Below the pieces are notes generated by a model, which saw nothing but the letters and a program-made list of their open reading frames with translations, was not told the DNA's origin and searched no databases. A stretch of 64,000 bases of DNA, from positions 1 to 64,000 of the forward strand of contig JAJFHQ010000007.1 in assembly GCA_021775525.1 (NCBI GenBank). The letters run 5' to 3'. Numbering within the stretch: position 1 is the first letter of the stretch; each line of letters begins with the position of its first letter. The position numbers and the translations under genes are program-made. Positions 53,635-62,623 of this stretch are shown piece after piece. This DNA comes from Hyphomicrobiales bacterium (GTDB taxonomy: Bacteria > Pseudomonadota > Alphaproteobacteria > Rhizobiales > Methyloligellaceae).

Positions 53635-54516
53635 CTAGTTCACCCAATATTCCTGCAACTCATGTCCGGTTGATTCAGCGGAGCGTATGCGTTCGGCGGC
53701 CTGCTTCCCTCCACGCCGGACAACCATGCCCATCAGCCCTTCAATCAGCACCAGTGGCGCCACGTGAGAGGGGAAAAATTGCGGACTCTCGGTCTCCACG
53801 ATGAAACAGTGTGATGCAATTCCTGCATAGGGCGAGCGAGGGCTATCGGTGACTGCTATAACTTGCGTTCCAGCGTTGTGGGCAATTTGCGCGGCGCGAA
53901 CCGGCTGGTCTGCATAAGGCGGCATCGAGACGACAAAAACTGCATCTTCGGGGCCGAGCTTCGCAATCTCTGTCGCCCACAAAGCACCGTCTGCCCCCGC
54001 AACACGCCAATTATCGAATGCCAAGCTCGCCATGCAGCGAAAATAACTGGCCAGCGCCAGCCCGCTCGCTGTACCCAGCAATACGACCTTGCGGGCCCGG
54101 GCAAGGATATCAGCGGCCGCGCGCAGCTTGTCCGGCTCCACGGTCTCCATCAGTTCCTGAATGTTTTCCATAGTCGCGTGGGCCTGAACCAAAAACACCC
54201 CTGACTTGTCTGCGGGTCCGTCCTCAGATGACAGTTGCAAAAGTGCCTGCGCCTTGTCTGCGAGGAGGCGGTTACGCCGCTTCAATTCACCACGGCAGAT
54301 TTCACGCAGGTCTTCATAGGTCTCACAGTCCAGCGCGCGGGCAAGGCGCGACAGGGTCGGCGGGGTCAGATTTGCGGTCTTGGCGACCTGACGCAGGGTG
54401 CGCGTTGCGATCTCATCAGGATGCGCCATGACGAACTCGGCTGCACTCTTCAGCTTGGGACTGAGGTCGTCCAATCGAGTCATGACCCTGTCTTGTATTG
54501 ATGTTGCCGCGTGCAA
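53635..54516 (-). CDS. RpiR/MurR-family transcription regulator
   Basis: A 293-residue regulator: an N-terminal RpiR helix-turn-helix (LTPPTLSRLARALDCETYEDLRE) and a C-terminal SIS sugar-phosphate-binding-type domain (ARARKVVLLGTASGLALASYF). The open frame runs to an ATG at 54606, but that start lies inside a perfect operator-like palindrome; TTG 54516 has GGAGA at proper distance and gives the usual family N-terminus, so I use it. It is divergent from the MmgE/PrpD-sarcosine oxidase genes and upstream of the amino-acid transporter, and probably controls one or both. Confidence 0.82.
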   Translation of the reverse strand: MHAATSIQDRVMTRLDDLSPKLKSAAEFVMAHPDEIATRTLRQVAKTANLTPPTLSRLARALDCETYEDLREICRGELKRRNRLLADKAQALLQLSSEDGPADKSGVFLVQAHATMENIQELMETVEPDKLRAAADILARARKVVLLGTASGLALASYFRCMASLAFDNWRVAGADGALWATEIAKLGPEDAVFVVSMPPYADQPVRAAQIAHNAGTQVIAVTDSPRSPYAGIASHCFIVETESPQFFPSHVAPLVLIEGLMGMVVRRGGKQAAERIRSAESTGHELQEYWVN

Positions 54517-54588
54517 CGCATTTATCTCCGATTTGCCAATGGACTTGATTGTCCAATGCGTAATATATGTATTAAAATCAGAATTGGA

Positions 54589-54606
54589 TTGAAACATATG
54601 TTTCAA
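54589..54606. promoter_or_regulatory. 18-bp perfect palindrome, likely RpiR operator
   Basis: TTGAAACATATGTTTCAA is a perfect palindrome between the rpiR-type gene and the MmgE/PrpD gene, 30 bases before the GTG at 54636. TGAAA...TTTCA half-sites are typical of RpiR-family operators. A second smaller dyad TGGAC-N6-GTCCA lies nearby (54539-54554). Confidence 0.6.
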
Positions 54607-54635
54607 AATGAATCAAGGGCCTGGGAATCTCATCA

Positions 54636-56018
54636 GTGAACAACGTGGTTTCAGAAAGCGTTGCAGAACGTCTCGGGGTGTGGACTGCCGGTCTGACGCT
54701 GAGCCAGGTGCCGGACGAGGCCCTCCATATTGCCCGGCGCTGCATCATCGATACCAGCGCGGTTACCATTGCGGGCAGCCGGACGCCGGTTGCTGAACGA
54801 CTCCATGCACATGTTGCGCGAGAATATGGGTCCGGTCCCTGCACATTGCTGGGCACAACTCACAGTGCTTCGGCTACGGGTGCGGCACTGGCCAATGGGG
54901 TCGCCTCACACGCGCTCGACTTTGACGACACCAGTTATGCCGGGGTGCTGCATGGTTCGACCATTGTCCTGCCCGCGGTGCTGGCCGCCGCCGAACATGC
55001 AGACATCAACGGCGCAGGATTTCTCGAGGCCTTTATCGCGGGATCTGAAGCATCCTATGCAATCGGCCTGACCTTGACCGAAACGCACTATATGAGCGGC
55101 TGGTGGGCGACAGGAACGCTCGGGGCCATTGGCGCGGCAGCAGGTGCCGCCAAGGCGCTTGGATTGGACGCAGCTGGAACAAGTTCGGCAATCTCCATTG
55201 CCGCACTTCAGGCCAATGGCATGATCGCGATGCTTGGATATGACGCCAAGCCTATACTTGCTGGACAGGCGTCAAAGCTCGGGCTTGAGTCCGCACTGTT
55301 GGCGGGCCAAGGAAATTCCTCCCCTGGAAATGCTTTTGAAGACCCCCGAGGACTTCTGAAACTCATGAATGAGGGGCGGCAGGACAGTTCCGGCCTGAAT
55401 GAGCTCGGCAAAACCTGGCGTCTGCTTGAACCCGGTATTGCCATCAAGCGTGCTCCACTTTGTTCCGCAACCCAGGCCGCAATTGAAGTGACGGAAAACC
55501 TGATTTCCGGGAACAGCCTCGATCGTACTGAAATCAAGGCCGTGCGCTGTGAGGTTGCCCACCTGGTCAAAATCAGCCTTGTGCATGACCAACCTGAAAC
55601 CCCCGCCCAGGCGCAATTTTCCATGCCCTTTGCGGTGGGGTGCATTCTTGCGTTCGGCAAGGTTGGCCCAGAACAGATCACGTTGGAAACATTGGGAATT
55701 CCAGCCCTGCAAGACGCGATGGCAAAAGTCGGGATGGTCGAGGCCGATGAGCTGAACGGACCTGATTTCCAGCCGGCTTTTCCGGAATGCGCACGGGTGA
55801 CGATTACAATGTCGAACGGTGACAACTTCACCGGGTTCCTGGGTGCTCCTACAGGCATGCCCTCAAATCCCATGTCCGATGACGAACTGTCCGGGAAATT
55901 CAGAAATTGTGCTGACTATGCCGGCTGGCAGGAGAACCGGGCGGCTCGTACTCTTGCGCAACTATGGGATATTGAAACTGCCGGGCCAGTCAGCACCATC
56001 CTGAGAGATGATGCGTGA
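54636..56018 (+). CDS. MmgE/PrpD-family protein
   Basis: A 460-residue protein of the MmgE/PrpD family (2-methylcitrate dehydratase/iminodisuccinate epimerase-like). ASHALDFDDT near residue 90 is the family's most conserved region, with HGSTIVLPAVLAAAE and the GWWATGTLGAIGAAAGAAKALGL stretch after it. It starts with GTG. It opens the sarcosine oxidase operon: its stop overlaps soxB. Its substrate here is unknown and is not expected to be methylcitrate, since no prpB or prpC is present. Confidence 0.8.
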   Translation: MNNVVSESVAERLGVWTAGLTLSQVPDEALHIARRCIIDTSAVTIAGSRTPVAERLHAHVAREYGSGPCTLLGTTHSASATGAALANGVASHALDFDDTSYAGVLHGSTIVLPAVLAAAEHADINGAGFLEAFIAGSEASYAIGLTLTETHYMSGWWATGTLGAIGAAAGAAKALGLDAAGTSSAISIAALQANGMIAMLGYDAKPILAGQASKLGLESALLAGQGNSSPGNAFEDPRGLLKLMNEGRQDSSGLNELGKTWRLLEPGIAIKRAPLCSATQAAIEVTENLISGNSLDRTEIKAVRCEVAHLVKISLVHDQPETPAQAQFSMPFAVGCILAFGKVGPEQITLETLGIPALQDAMAKVGMVEADELNGPDFQPAFPECARVTITMSNGDNFTGFLGAPTGMPSNPMSDDELSGKFRNCADYAGWQENRAARTLAQLWDIETAGPVSTILRDDA

Positions 56019-57271
56019 TGCACTATTCGCTCGGGTCCATCATCCGCAATGCGGCCACAGGACATAAACACTGGCCAAAGCAGTGGCGCGAGCCCGAACC
56101 CAAGAAAGCCTATGACATTGTACTTGTCGGAGGCGGTGGACACGGGCTGGCCACCGCCTATTACCTGGCGCGCAACCACGGGCTAACCAATATCGCGGTG
56201 CTGGAGAAGGGTTATCTCGGAAATGGCAATATCGGGCGCAACACGACCATCGTGCGCTCCAACTATTTGTGTCCTGAAAACAGTCAGTTTTATGAACATT
56301 CGCTGAAGCTATGGGAAAGCCTGTCCAAGGACCTGAATTACAATGTCATGCTCTCCCAGCGCGGCGCGCTGGTGGTGTTCCACAGTCCCGCCCAGCGTGA
56401 CGCAGCCATAAGGCGCGGCAATGCCCTGCGACTGAACGGGGTCGATGCCGTGTTGCTCGATGCCGCCGGTGTGAAGAAGCTGGTCCCCGCAATTGATTGT
56501 TCCCCATCCGCGCGCTTTCCGGTGCTTGGCGGCATGTTGCAGCCCAGGGGCGGGAGCGTGCGCCATGATGCGGTCGCCTGGGGTTTTGCCCGGGGCGCAG
56601 ACGCCCACGGCGTCGACATTATACAGAATTGCGAGGTGACAGGGTTCCGCATTGAGAAAGGTCGTGTACGAGGTGTCGAGACCACGCGCGGGCCAATCGC
56701 AGCGAAAAAGGTCGGTATCGTGGTCGCCGGGCGCTCGAGTCTGGTCGGGCAAATGGCCGGTCTGCGCCTCCCCATCGAGAGCCACGTGCTGCAATGCTTC
56801 GTCACCGAGGCCATAAAGCCCGTGCTCGACACGGTGGTCAGTTTCGGCGCAGCTCATTTCTCCATTGTCCAGTCAGACAAGGGTGGGCTGGTCTTTAATG
56901 GAGACCTCGACGGCTATAACAGCTATGCCCAGCGCGGCAATATGGCGGTGGTGGAAAATGTCGCCGCCAGCGCTGTTTCCTTCATGCCCTGTATGAGCCG
57001 CCTGCGCCTGCTGCGCCATTGGGGCGGCATCAACGACATGACCATGGACGGAAGTCCCATAATCACCAGGACACCGGTGAAAGGCCTCTTCTTCAATGGC
57101 GGCTGGTGCTATGGCGGCTTCAAGGCAACGCCCGCATCGGGCTGGACCTTCGCGCATCTCATAGCCAATGGCGAACCGCACCCACTCGCGGCCAGCTTCT
57201 CGCTTGAACGTTTCGAGAGTGGGCTTGTCATCAATGAAAGCGGTACCGGCCCGCTTCCCGGCACACATTGA
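56018..57271 (+). CDS. soxB: Sarcosine oxidase, beta subunit
   Basis: A 417-residue FAD/FMN subunit of heterotetrameric sarcosine oxidase, which oxidatively demethylates sarcosine to glycine, passing the methyl group to tetrahydrofolate. The FAD fold (VLVGGGGHGLATAYYLA) is near the N-terminus. RGGSVRHDAVAWGFARGA contains the histidine that binds FMN covalently in characterised enzymes. GTG 56015 is an alternative start; the ATG overlaps the previous stop by one base. Followed 12 bases later by soxD, then soxA and soxG. Confidence 0.93.
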   Translation: MHYSLGSIIRNAATGHKHWPKQWREPEPKKAYDIVLVGGGGHGLATAYYLARNHGLTNIAVLEKGYLGNGNIGRNTTIVRSNYLCPENSQFYEHSLKLWESLSKDLNYNVMLSQRGALVVFHSPAQRDAAIRRGNALRLNGVDAVLLDAAGVKKLVPAIDCSPSARFPVLGGMLQPRGGSVRHDAVAWGFARGADAHGVDIIQNCEVTGFRIEKGRVRGVETTRGPIAAKKVGIVVAGRSSLVGQMAGLRLPIESHVLQCFVTEAIKPVLDTVVSFGAAHFSIVQSDKGGLVFNGDLDGYNSYAQRGNMAVVENVAASAVSFMPCMSRLRLLRHWGGINDMTMDGSPIITRTPVKGLFFNGGWCYGGFKATPASGWTFAHLIANGEPHPLAASFSLERFESGLVINESGTGPLPGTH

Positions 57272-57283
57272 GGGGGTAAAAAG

Positions 57284-57562
57284 ATGCGTATCCCCTGCCC
57301 CTGGTGCGGTGACAGACCCTTAAGTGAATTCACCTATGGCGGCGACGCCAGCAAGAAACGTCCGAAGCACCCTGAGAAAGCCAGCGCCGAGGCATGGCTG
57401 GATTATGTTTACTTGCGCGACAACCCGGCGGGAAAGCACACCGAGTATTGGCACCACTCAGGCGGTTGCCGAGCATGGCTTAAGGTGACGCGTGATACCC
57501 GAAGCCATGAAATCTCGAAGGCCGTTCTGGCGAGGCCACAATCGGACGGGGCCAGATCATGA
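57284..57562 (+). CDS. soxD: Sarcosine oxidase, delta subunit
   Basis: A 92-residue zinc-binding subunit. The PCPWCG pair (Cys5, Cys8), the later HHSGGC and RPKHPEKAS stretches, and TEYWHHSGGCRAWLKVTRDT match SoxD. It stabilises the complex. A GGGGG-type site lies before the start, and its stop overlaps the soxA start by 4 bases (ATGA). Confidence 0.92.
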   Translation: MRIPCPWCGDRPLSEFTYGGDASKKRPKHPEKASAEAWLDYVYLRDNPAGKHTEYWHHSGGCRAWLKVTRDTRSHEISKAVLARPQSDGARS

Positions 57563-60528
57563 GCCGCCAAAGCAACAGACTGCACCAAGGTGGCCTAATC
57601 GACCGGACTCGGGAGATTAGCTTCACCTTCGATGGACGTGCGTTGACAGCCCACCCCGGCGACACGCTGTCCTCTGCCCTGCTTGCCAACGGCATTCACC
57701 TGACAGGGCGCAGTTTCAAATATCACCGCCCGCGCGGCATCTACACGGCCGGGGCTGAAGAGCCGAATGCGCTGGTAACCTTGGGCAATGGCGGGCGCAC
57801 GGCACCCAACACCCCGGCAACGATGGTGGAAGTCTATGAGGGACTGGAAGCGCATAGCCAGAACCGGTGGCCGTCGTTGAAATTTGACCTTCTCGCCGTC
57901 AATTCCTTGTTGAAACCGTTCTTCCCGGCAGGCTTTTACTACAAGACCTTCATGTGGCCACGCTCCTTCTGGTACCGGCTTTATGAACCCATGATCCGGC
58001 GTGCAGCCGGTCTTGGTACACTCGCCAATGAGAGTGACCCGGACCACTATGAGAAAGCCCATGCGCAGTGCGATGTCCTCATCGTCGGGGCTGGGCCTGC
58101 CGGACTGATGGCAGCACGCGAGGCCGCACATTCCGGCACCAGTGTGCTTCTGGCTGACGATCACTCCTTTCCCGGCGGACACCTCACCGGAGAGGCAATC
58201 GAGATTGACGGCCAGCCCTGCGCGCCATGGGCTGCTGGCATCTCAGATGAATTGAAAGACATGGAAAATGTGCGCCTGATACAGCGCACGACAGTTTACG
58301 GACGCTATGACGGAATGACCTTCGGCGCGGTTGAGCGGGTCGGAGATCATCTGGTCCCAGACAGTGCTACGCCACGTCAGCGCAGCTGGACCATCCACGC
58401 GAAACAGCTCATCAATGCAACAGGAGCCATAGAGCGCCCGCTTGTCTTTACAGGGAATGATCGCCCCGGCGTCATGCTGGCGGGCGCAGCGCGGGTGTAC
58501 GTGAACCGCTTCGGCGTTCTGCCCGGACGCAACGTTGTGGTATTTACCAACAATGACGATGCCTACCGCACGGCTCGAGACCTGAGCCAGGCTGGGGCGA
58601 CAGTCACTCTTGTCGACAGCCGGGCTGAGGAGAAGGTTAGCGCACGAGGAATACTGCCTGAGCACGTGGAGGTGCATTTCGGTCAGTGCATTTCCAAGGT
58701 CAAAGGCCGTTCTCATGTACACCGTGCCATGCTTGCGCCTTCGGGCACGGAATTAGACTGCGATCTCGTCTGTGTTTCTGGCGGATGGACACCGTCTTTG
58801 CATCTTTTATCCCATGTCGGACACAGGCCCATATGGGACGAGGCCAGAACATGCTTTCTCATGAAAGAGCCTGGCAATGACGCCCGAGCGGCCGGTGGTG
58901 CAGCGGCTACATTCGATCTGAATGAAGTCCTGAGTGAAGGTGCAAAGGCCGGTCGTGCAGCAGCAAAGTCTTGCGGGCATGGCAGTCCTGGAAACTCAAA
59001 ATTACCGAAAGCAGAGAACCTGCCCGCTTACGCATTAGAGCCGCTGTGGCGCGTTCCTGGCAGCGTATCCAGGGCTGATGCGGCCTTTGTCGACCTTCAG
59101 AACGACGTGACGGTTGCTGATCTGGAACTGGCCCAGCGCGAAGGCTTTGGCCACGCCGAACACGCCAAGCGCTACACGACGCTCGGCATGGCGACCGATC
59201 AGGGCAAACTCGCCAACATGAATGCGCTCGGCATACTTGCAGAGTTACAGGGCTGCCCCATAGCTGAGACCGGCACAACCACTTTCCGCCCTCTCACTGC
59301 ACCGGTGGCATTTGGCGCGATTGCCGGGCAAACGCGCGGCAAGGCGTTCCGTCCCGTCCGTCACAGCGCCATGCATCACTGGCATGAAATCCATAATGCG
59401 GTGTTCACCCATGCGGGTCTGTGGATGCGTCCCTATTATTACCCGCGGAAGGGCGAGGATTTCGCAGCCGCCGTTAAACGCGAAGTGCTGAGCGTACGTT
59501 CTTCTGTCGGCATGGTGGATGTCTCGACACTTGGCAAGATCGAACTGAAAGGACCTGATGCGGGCGTCTTTCTCGACCGGCTGTATATCAATTCGTTCTC
59601 AAGAATGAGGGTGAACCGCGCGCGTTACGGCGTGATGCTGCGCGAAGACGGAATGGTGTTCGATGACGGTACCGTTTCGCGTCTCGGACCGGATCATTAT
59701 TTCATCACCGTAACCACCGCCAACGCCTCGGCTGTCATGCAGCATATGGAATTCTGTCACCAGGTCCACTGGCCTCAACTCGACGTGCAGTTCTGCACCG
59801 TCAGCGAGGCGTGGGCAGCCATGGCCGTGGCGGGCCCGAACTCGCGCGATGTCCTGGCGCGCACTGTGAAAGGGCTCAAACTCGACAATGACACCTTCCC
59901 GTTCATGGCCGTTGGTGAGGGAACGATAGCCGGGGCCCCCGCACGTATATTCCGCATCAGCTTTTCCGGCGAGCTGGCTTACGAGGTTTATACGCCTGCA
60001 GGCTTTGGCGCGGGTGTCTGGGAGGCCATCATGGAGGCAGGAAAACCAGACGGTATCACCAGCTACGGCACCGAGGCCATGACGGTCATGCGAACCGAAA
60101 AGGGGCATGTTGCCGGGCCAGAACTGGATGGACGCACCACCGCCGCTGATCTTGGGCTGGGCCAGATGATGTCGACCAGGAAAGATTTCATTGGCCGCTG
60201 GATGACGGACCGCAGCGGACTTGCAGGCAAAGACCGCCTCCAGCTTGTTGGTTTGAAACCTGTCCGGGTGGATGAAACATTTCACATGGGTGCGCACCTG
60301 GTAAATGACCAAGGGGTCACCGGTGTTGATGTCTCGCAAGGACATATCACCACATCCGTGTACAGCCCGACCTGTGGTCATTTCATTGGCCTTGCGCTGT
60401 TGAGAAGTGGCCGTGCGCGAAGCGGGGAACAACTGTATGCAGTCTCGCCGCTCCATGATGAAAGTGTCACAGTCGAGGTGGTCAACCCGGTGTTTACCGA
60501 TCCGAACGGGGAGAAGATGCGTGGCTGA
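57559..60528 (+). CDS. soxA: Sarcosine oxidase, alpha subunit
   Basis: A 989-residue subunit. The N-terminal domain (about 10-110) is a 2Fe-2S-ferredoxin-like fold without iron cysteines (GRSFKYHRPRGIYTAGAEEPNA). Then come an NAD/FAD-binding oxidoreductase region (DVLIVGAGPAGLMAAREAA, about 172), and a C-terminal GcvT-like tetrahydrofolate domain (about 605-985, starting HAGLWMRPYYYPRKGEDF). Length and order are those of characterised SoxA. It overlaps soxD and soxG, so all four subunits are coupled. Confidence 0.93.
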   Translation: MSRQSNRLHQGGLIDRTREISFTFDGRALTAHPGDTLSSALLANGIHLTGRSFKYHRPRGIYTAGAEEPNALVTLGNGGRTAPNTPATMVEVYEGLEAHSQNRWPSLKFDLLAVNSLLKPFFPAGFYYKTFMWPRSFWYRLYEPMIRRAAGLGTLANESDPDHYEKAHAQCDVLIVGAGPAGLMAAREAAHSGTSVLLADDHSFPGGHLTGEAIEIDGQPCAPWAAGISDELKDMENVRLIQRTTVYGRYDGMTFGAVERVGDHLVPDSATPRQRSWTIHAKQLINATGAIERPLVFTGNDRPGVMLAGAARVYVNRFGVLPGRNVVVFTNNDDAYRTARDLSQAGATVTLVDSRAEEKVSARGILPEHVEVHFGQCISKVKGRSHVHRAMLAPSGTELDCDLVCVSGGWTPSLHLLSHVGHRPIWDEARTCFLMKEPGNDARAAGGAAATFDLNEVLSEGAKAGRAAAKSCGHGSPGNSKLPKAENLPAYALEPLWRVPGSVSRADAAFVDLQNDVTVADLELAQREGFGHAEHAKRYTTLGMATDQGKLANMNALGILAELQGCPIAETGTTTFRPLTAPVAFGAIAGQTRGKAFRPVRHSAMHHWHEIHNAVFTHAGLWMRPYYYPRKGEDFAAAVKREVLSVRSSVGMVDVSTLGKIELKGPDAGVFLDRLYINSFSRMRVNRARYGVMLREDGMVFDDGTVSRLGPDHYFITVTTANASAVMQHMEFCHQVHWPQLDVQFCTVSEAWAAMAVAGPNSRDVLARTVKGLKLDNDTFPFMAVGEGTIAGAPARIFRISFSGELAYEVYTPAGFGAGVWEAIMEAGKPDGITSYGTEAMTVMRTEKGHVAGPELDGRTTAADLGLGQMMSTRKDFIGRWMTDRSGLAGKDRLQLVGLKPVRVDETFHMGAHLVNDQGVTGVDVSQGHITTSVYSPTCGHFIGLALLRSGRARSGEQLYAVSPLHDESVTVEVVNPVFTDPNGEKMRG

Positions 60529-61030
60529 TAAACCAACCCCGCAAAGCCCGCTCAAAAGGCACTCACAACCCGCCCCGCAACCGGGATTGAGCGTTGAGGA
60601 AGTGCCCGGCATGACCCAGGTCCAGGTGATCCTGCGCAAGCACAAGGGGCCGGGCCCGCTCGAGGGCTTGGCAAAAGACGGCGTGTCCATCTGCACCACC
60701 GGCCCGGGCGAATTCTGGGCCTTTTCCGAACAGCATGACACGCACGGCACGGAGAAACGCCTTGGCAAGGTATTAGGAGAATCCGCGTCCCTGTTCGACC
60801 AGAGTCATGGCCGTTTGGTGCTGCGTATCGAGGGACCAGGCGCCCTGGAAGTGTTGGCCAGGGGCACACCGCTTGATCTGGCCAAAATGCCTGCCGCAAG
60901 TGCCACGCATACTGTGATCGAGCACATCCCGGTGTTGATTGCCCGGCACCGGACAACCGGGCGCTATGACATTTCGGTGCCGCGCAGTTATGCGGTGTCC
61001 TTCATTGCATGGCTGGCGGAGGCTATCTGA
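60521..61030 (+). CDS. soxG: Sarcosine oxidase, gamma subunit
   Basis: A 169-residue subunit with a GcvT-like fragment fold; GFAKE-type motifs of long relatives are weak, but DQSHGRLVLRIEGPGALEVLARGTPLDL is characteristic. The frame runs back to 60407, yet the GTG at 60521 begins the family-like MADKPTPQSPLKRH N-terminus and overlaps soxA by 8 bases, so I use it. It completes soxBDAG. A possible intrinsic terminator follows directly. Confidence 0.88.
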   Translation: MADKPTPQSPLKRHSQPAPQPGLSVEEVPGMTQVQVILRKHKGPGPLEGLAKDGVSICTTGPGEFWAFSEQHDTHGTEKRLGKVLGESASLFDQSHGRLVLRIEGPGALEVLARGTPLDLAKMPAASATHTVIEHIPVLIARHRTTGRYDISVPRSYAVSFIAWLAEAI

Positions 61031-61064
61031 AACCGGGGAAGGCCTTTGTCCGGGTTGTTTTTTT
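61031..61064 (+). terminator. Possible terminator after soxG
   Basis: Directly after the soxG stop, AACCGG...CCGGGTT folds with one bulge around an AAGGCCTT centre and is followed by a run of seven T (61058-61064). This fits an intrinsic terminator, though the stem is imperfect. The T-run reaches the stop codon of the convergent gene. Confidence 0.5.
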
Positions 61065-62065
61065 CAGAAGCAATCAGCGGTGACCTTTCGGCCACTTTCA
61101 CAATCCACGCGCAAGGATTCATCGCCATAAGACTTCTTCTTTTTCTTTGGCGGGCCTGATGGGGCTTTCTTCTTGGGAGCCGTGTATCCCGTGCTGACGG
61201 GCTTCACGCGCGGCGGTGGCGATGTACAGATTTTTCCTGCCGTCGATTTGAGAACTGGAAGCGTGTCTGCATTGGGCTTGGCCGTTTCAAGGCTGAGATT
61301 TGTTTGCCGGTTGAACGCCGAGACCGCGTTGACCGTGCGTCGGCCCCAATCGCCGTCGGGACGACCCGGATTGCAGCCAAGCCGGGCCAGTTCCTGTTGG
61401 ATGGCGAGCGTCAGTTCCTTTGGGCTGAGTTGTGGTTTTGTGCTGGCGGGGGCAGCCGCCGCCGGAACTGTTCCTGCAGGCGCAATTGCCACGGCGCCAC
61501 CAGATGGTTGCTTGCTTCCGGCGGTAACGCACTGCCCTTGCGAGAACACAAACCCGGCCGGACATGAGGGTGCAGGTGCCGTGACCGCGGGCCTTGCGCA
61601 CTTGCCTGCATTTAGGACGAACCCTGTCGGGCAAGAAGGGGCAATCACATTCGGCGGAGTATCGGCAGCGGTTCTTACAGGAGGAGCAGCTATCGGGGGG
61701 ACTGGCGCCGGGGCAGGCTGAACCGCCGGGTTTGCAGCCGGTGTTGCCGCCACTTCCGGAGACTGGGACTTCATGAATTCGAGACGTATCCATCCGTTAA
61801 CCGGCTTTTTCTGACCACCTGCCAGCAGTTTGTGGGTGATAAAACCCCACTGCTGATTGTCGATATTTACCTGGTGTGAAATACAGGTATCAGTGCCGCT
61901 TTCGATCTGGCCGAGATGGTCTCCCGACTGGCCGATGTTCCTGTATATATAAAGGATTGGCGCGTTCACCTTGTAGGGTTTGCATCCGGGATCCGCTGCC
62001 TGGACCGTGGACAAAGCCCCCGCCCCGGTTAACACCGCCAGGCAAAATAAGAGTATCTGCTTCAT
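61064..62065 (-). CDS. Exported SH3-like protein with Cys-rich and peptidoglycan-binding-like parts
   Basis: About 333 residues from ATG 62065, placed six bases after an AGGAG; the ATG at 62071 is too close to it. Signal peptide (ends TVQAAD). An SH3-like domain (about 27-95) ends WGFITHKL...VNGWIRLEFMK, matching the protein at 41921. Then come a Pro-Ala linker, two Cys units (CPTGFVLNAGKC, CPAGFVFSQGQC), a peptidoglycan-binding-like domain (IQQELARLGCNPGRPDGDWGRRT), and a basic tail with KKKKKSYGDESLRVDCESG. Function unknown; likely cell-envelope. Confidence 0.65.
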   Translation of the reverse strand: MKQILLFCLAVLTGAGALSTVQAADPGCKPYKVNAPILYIYRNIGQSGDHLGQIESGTDTCISHQVNIDNQQWGFITHKLLAGGQKKPVNGWIRLEFMKSQSPEVAATPAANPAVQPAPAPVPPIAAPPVRTAADTPPNVIAPSCPTGFVLNAGKCARPAVTAPAPSCPAGFVFSQGQCVTAGSKQPSGGAVAIAPAGTVPAAAAPASTKPQLSPKELTLAIQQELARLGCNPGRPDGDWGRRTVNAVSAFNRQTNLSLETAKPNADTLPVLKSTAGKICTSPPPRVKPVSTGYTAPKKKAPSGPPKKKKKSYGDESLRVDCESGRKVTADCF

Positions 62066-62166
62066 AACCATCTCCTGTTCATACCACTATATGCGTTCAG
62101 ACCGGGCTCTCAAAGCATCCTATCCGCCAGGAGTTAGTGTGAGGTCGTTCAAGGATAATTATGAAA

Positions 62167-62205
62167 TGGCCCCCAAGGGCGGAATCGAACCATCGACACG
62201 CGGGT
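62167..62205 (-). other. tRNA 3'-end remnant (tRNA-Phe-like)
   Basis: Read on the minus strand, this contains GCGTGTCGATGGTTCGATT followed by CCGCCC and ends GGGGGCCA, which resembles the T-arm and 3' end of an alphaproteobacterial tRNA-Phe as I recall it. The 5' half and a correct 7-base anticodon loop are missing and the acceptor stem has no partner, so no tRNA can form. Such 3' fragments often mark the far end of an integrated element. Confidence 0.5.
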
Positions 62206-62375
62206 TCTCGGACCCCGGTTTCCCGCCAAATCCTGACCTTTCCCAAACGCGACTATGCTGCTGAAATTTCTACGAATCTTACACCCCACGCAAACCCTGC
62301 AATTCCCCACATAACCCGACAATCCTGTACCATGGTGGTACCATAGGAAACAGAACAGATAGAATTGACCGTCAA

Positions 62376-62494
62376 TGTCCGCTTTACCCCCGAAAGCAGA
62401 CATAAACCGGGTTAGCCTGGAATGTCTGCTAAGTGCCAATAGCGGACAGTGTGATCAACTCCGTCATATGTCAGCTAAGTGCCAGGAGCGGTCA
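62376..62494. repeat. Cluster of three palindromic repeat units
   Basis: Three related palindromes lie at 62376-62402, 62423-62448 and 62469-62494. Each has TGTCnGCT-type and AGCnGACA-type ends around a short loop (TTACCCCCG or AAGTGCC-type). Open frames across them are not real genes. Matching units occur at 63288-63406. Confidence 0.75.
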
Positions 62495-62623
62495 TCACGT
62501 TTGTCTGGCGTGCGCCCATCATCCGCAATTCCACCATCGGAGAACTTCTCCACTGCGCCGATTCAGGTTTGATTAAAATCTCTGGAGCAGACTGAGTCTT
62601 CACTCTTGGGTTGTGGGGGTCAC

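Noticed and set aside
59599-60768. 389-residue minus-strand open frame
   Set aside because: Antisense to soxA and soxG, which are certain genes; composition is that of a shadow frame (many Arg, His, Cys).
62167-62240. Complete tRNA gene
   Set aside because: No 5' half, no matching acceptor stem, and the anticodon arm cannot form with a 7-base loop.
62149-62572. Small open frames in the tRNA-remnant and repeat region
   Set aside because: Their peptides come from the tRNA 3' end and the palindromes; such frames recur in many genomes without being genes.
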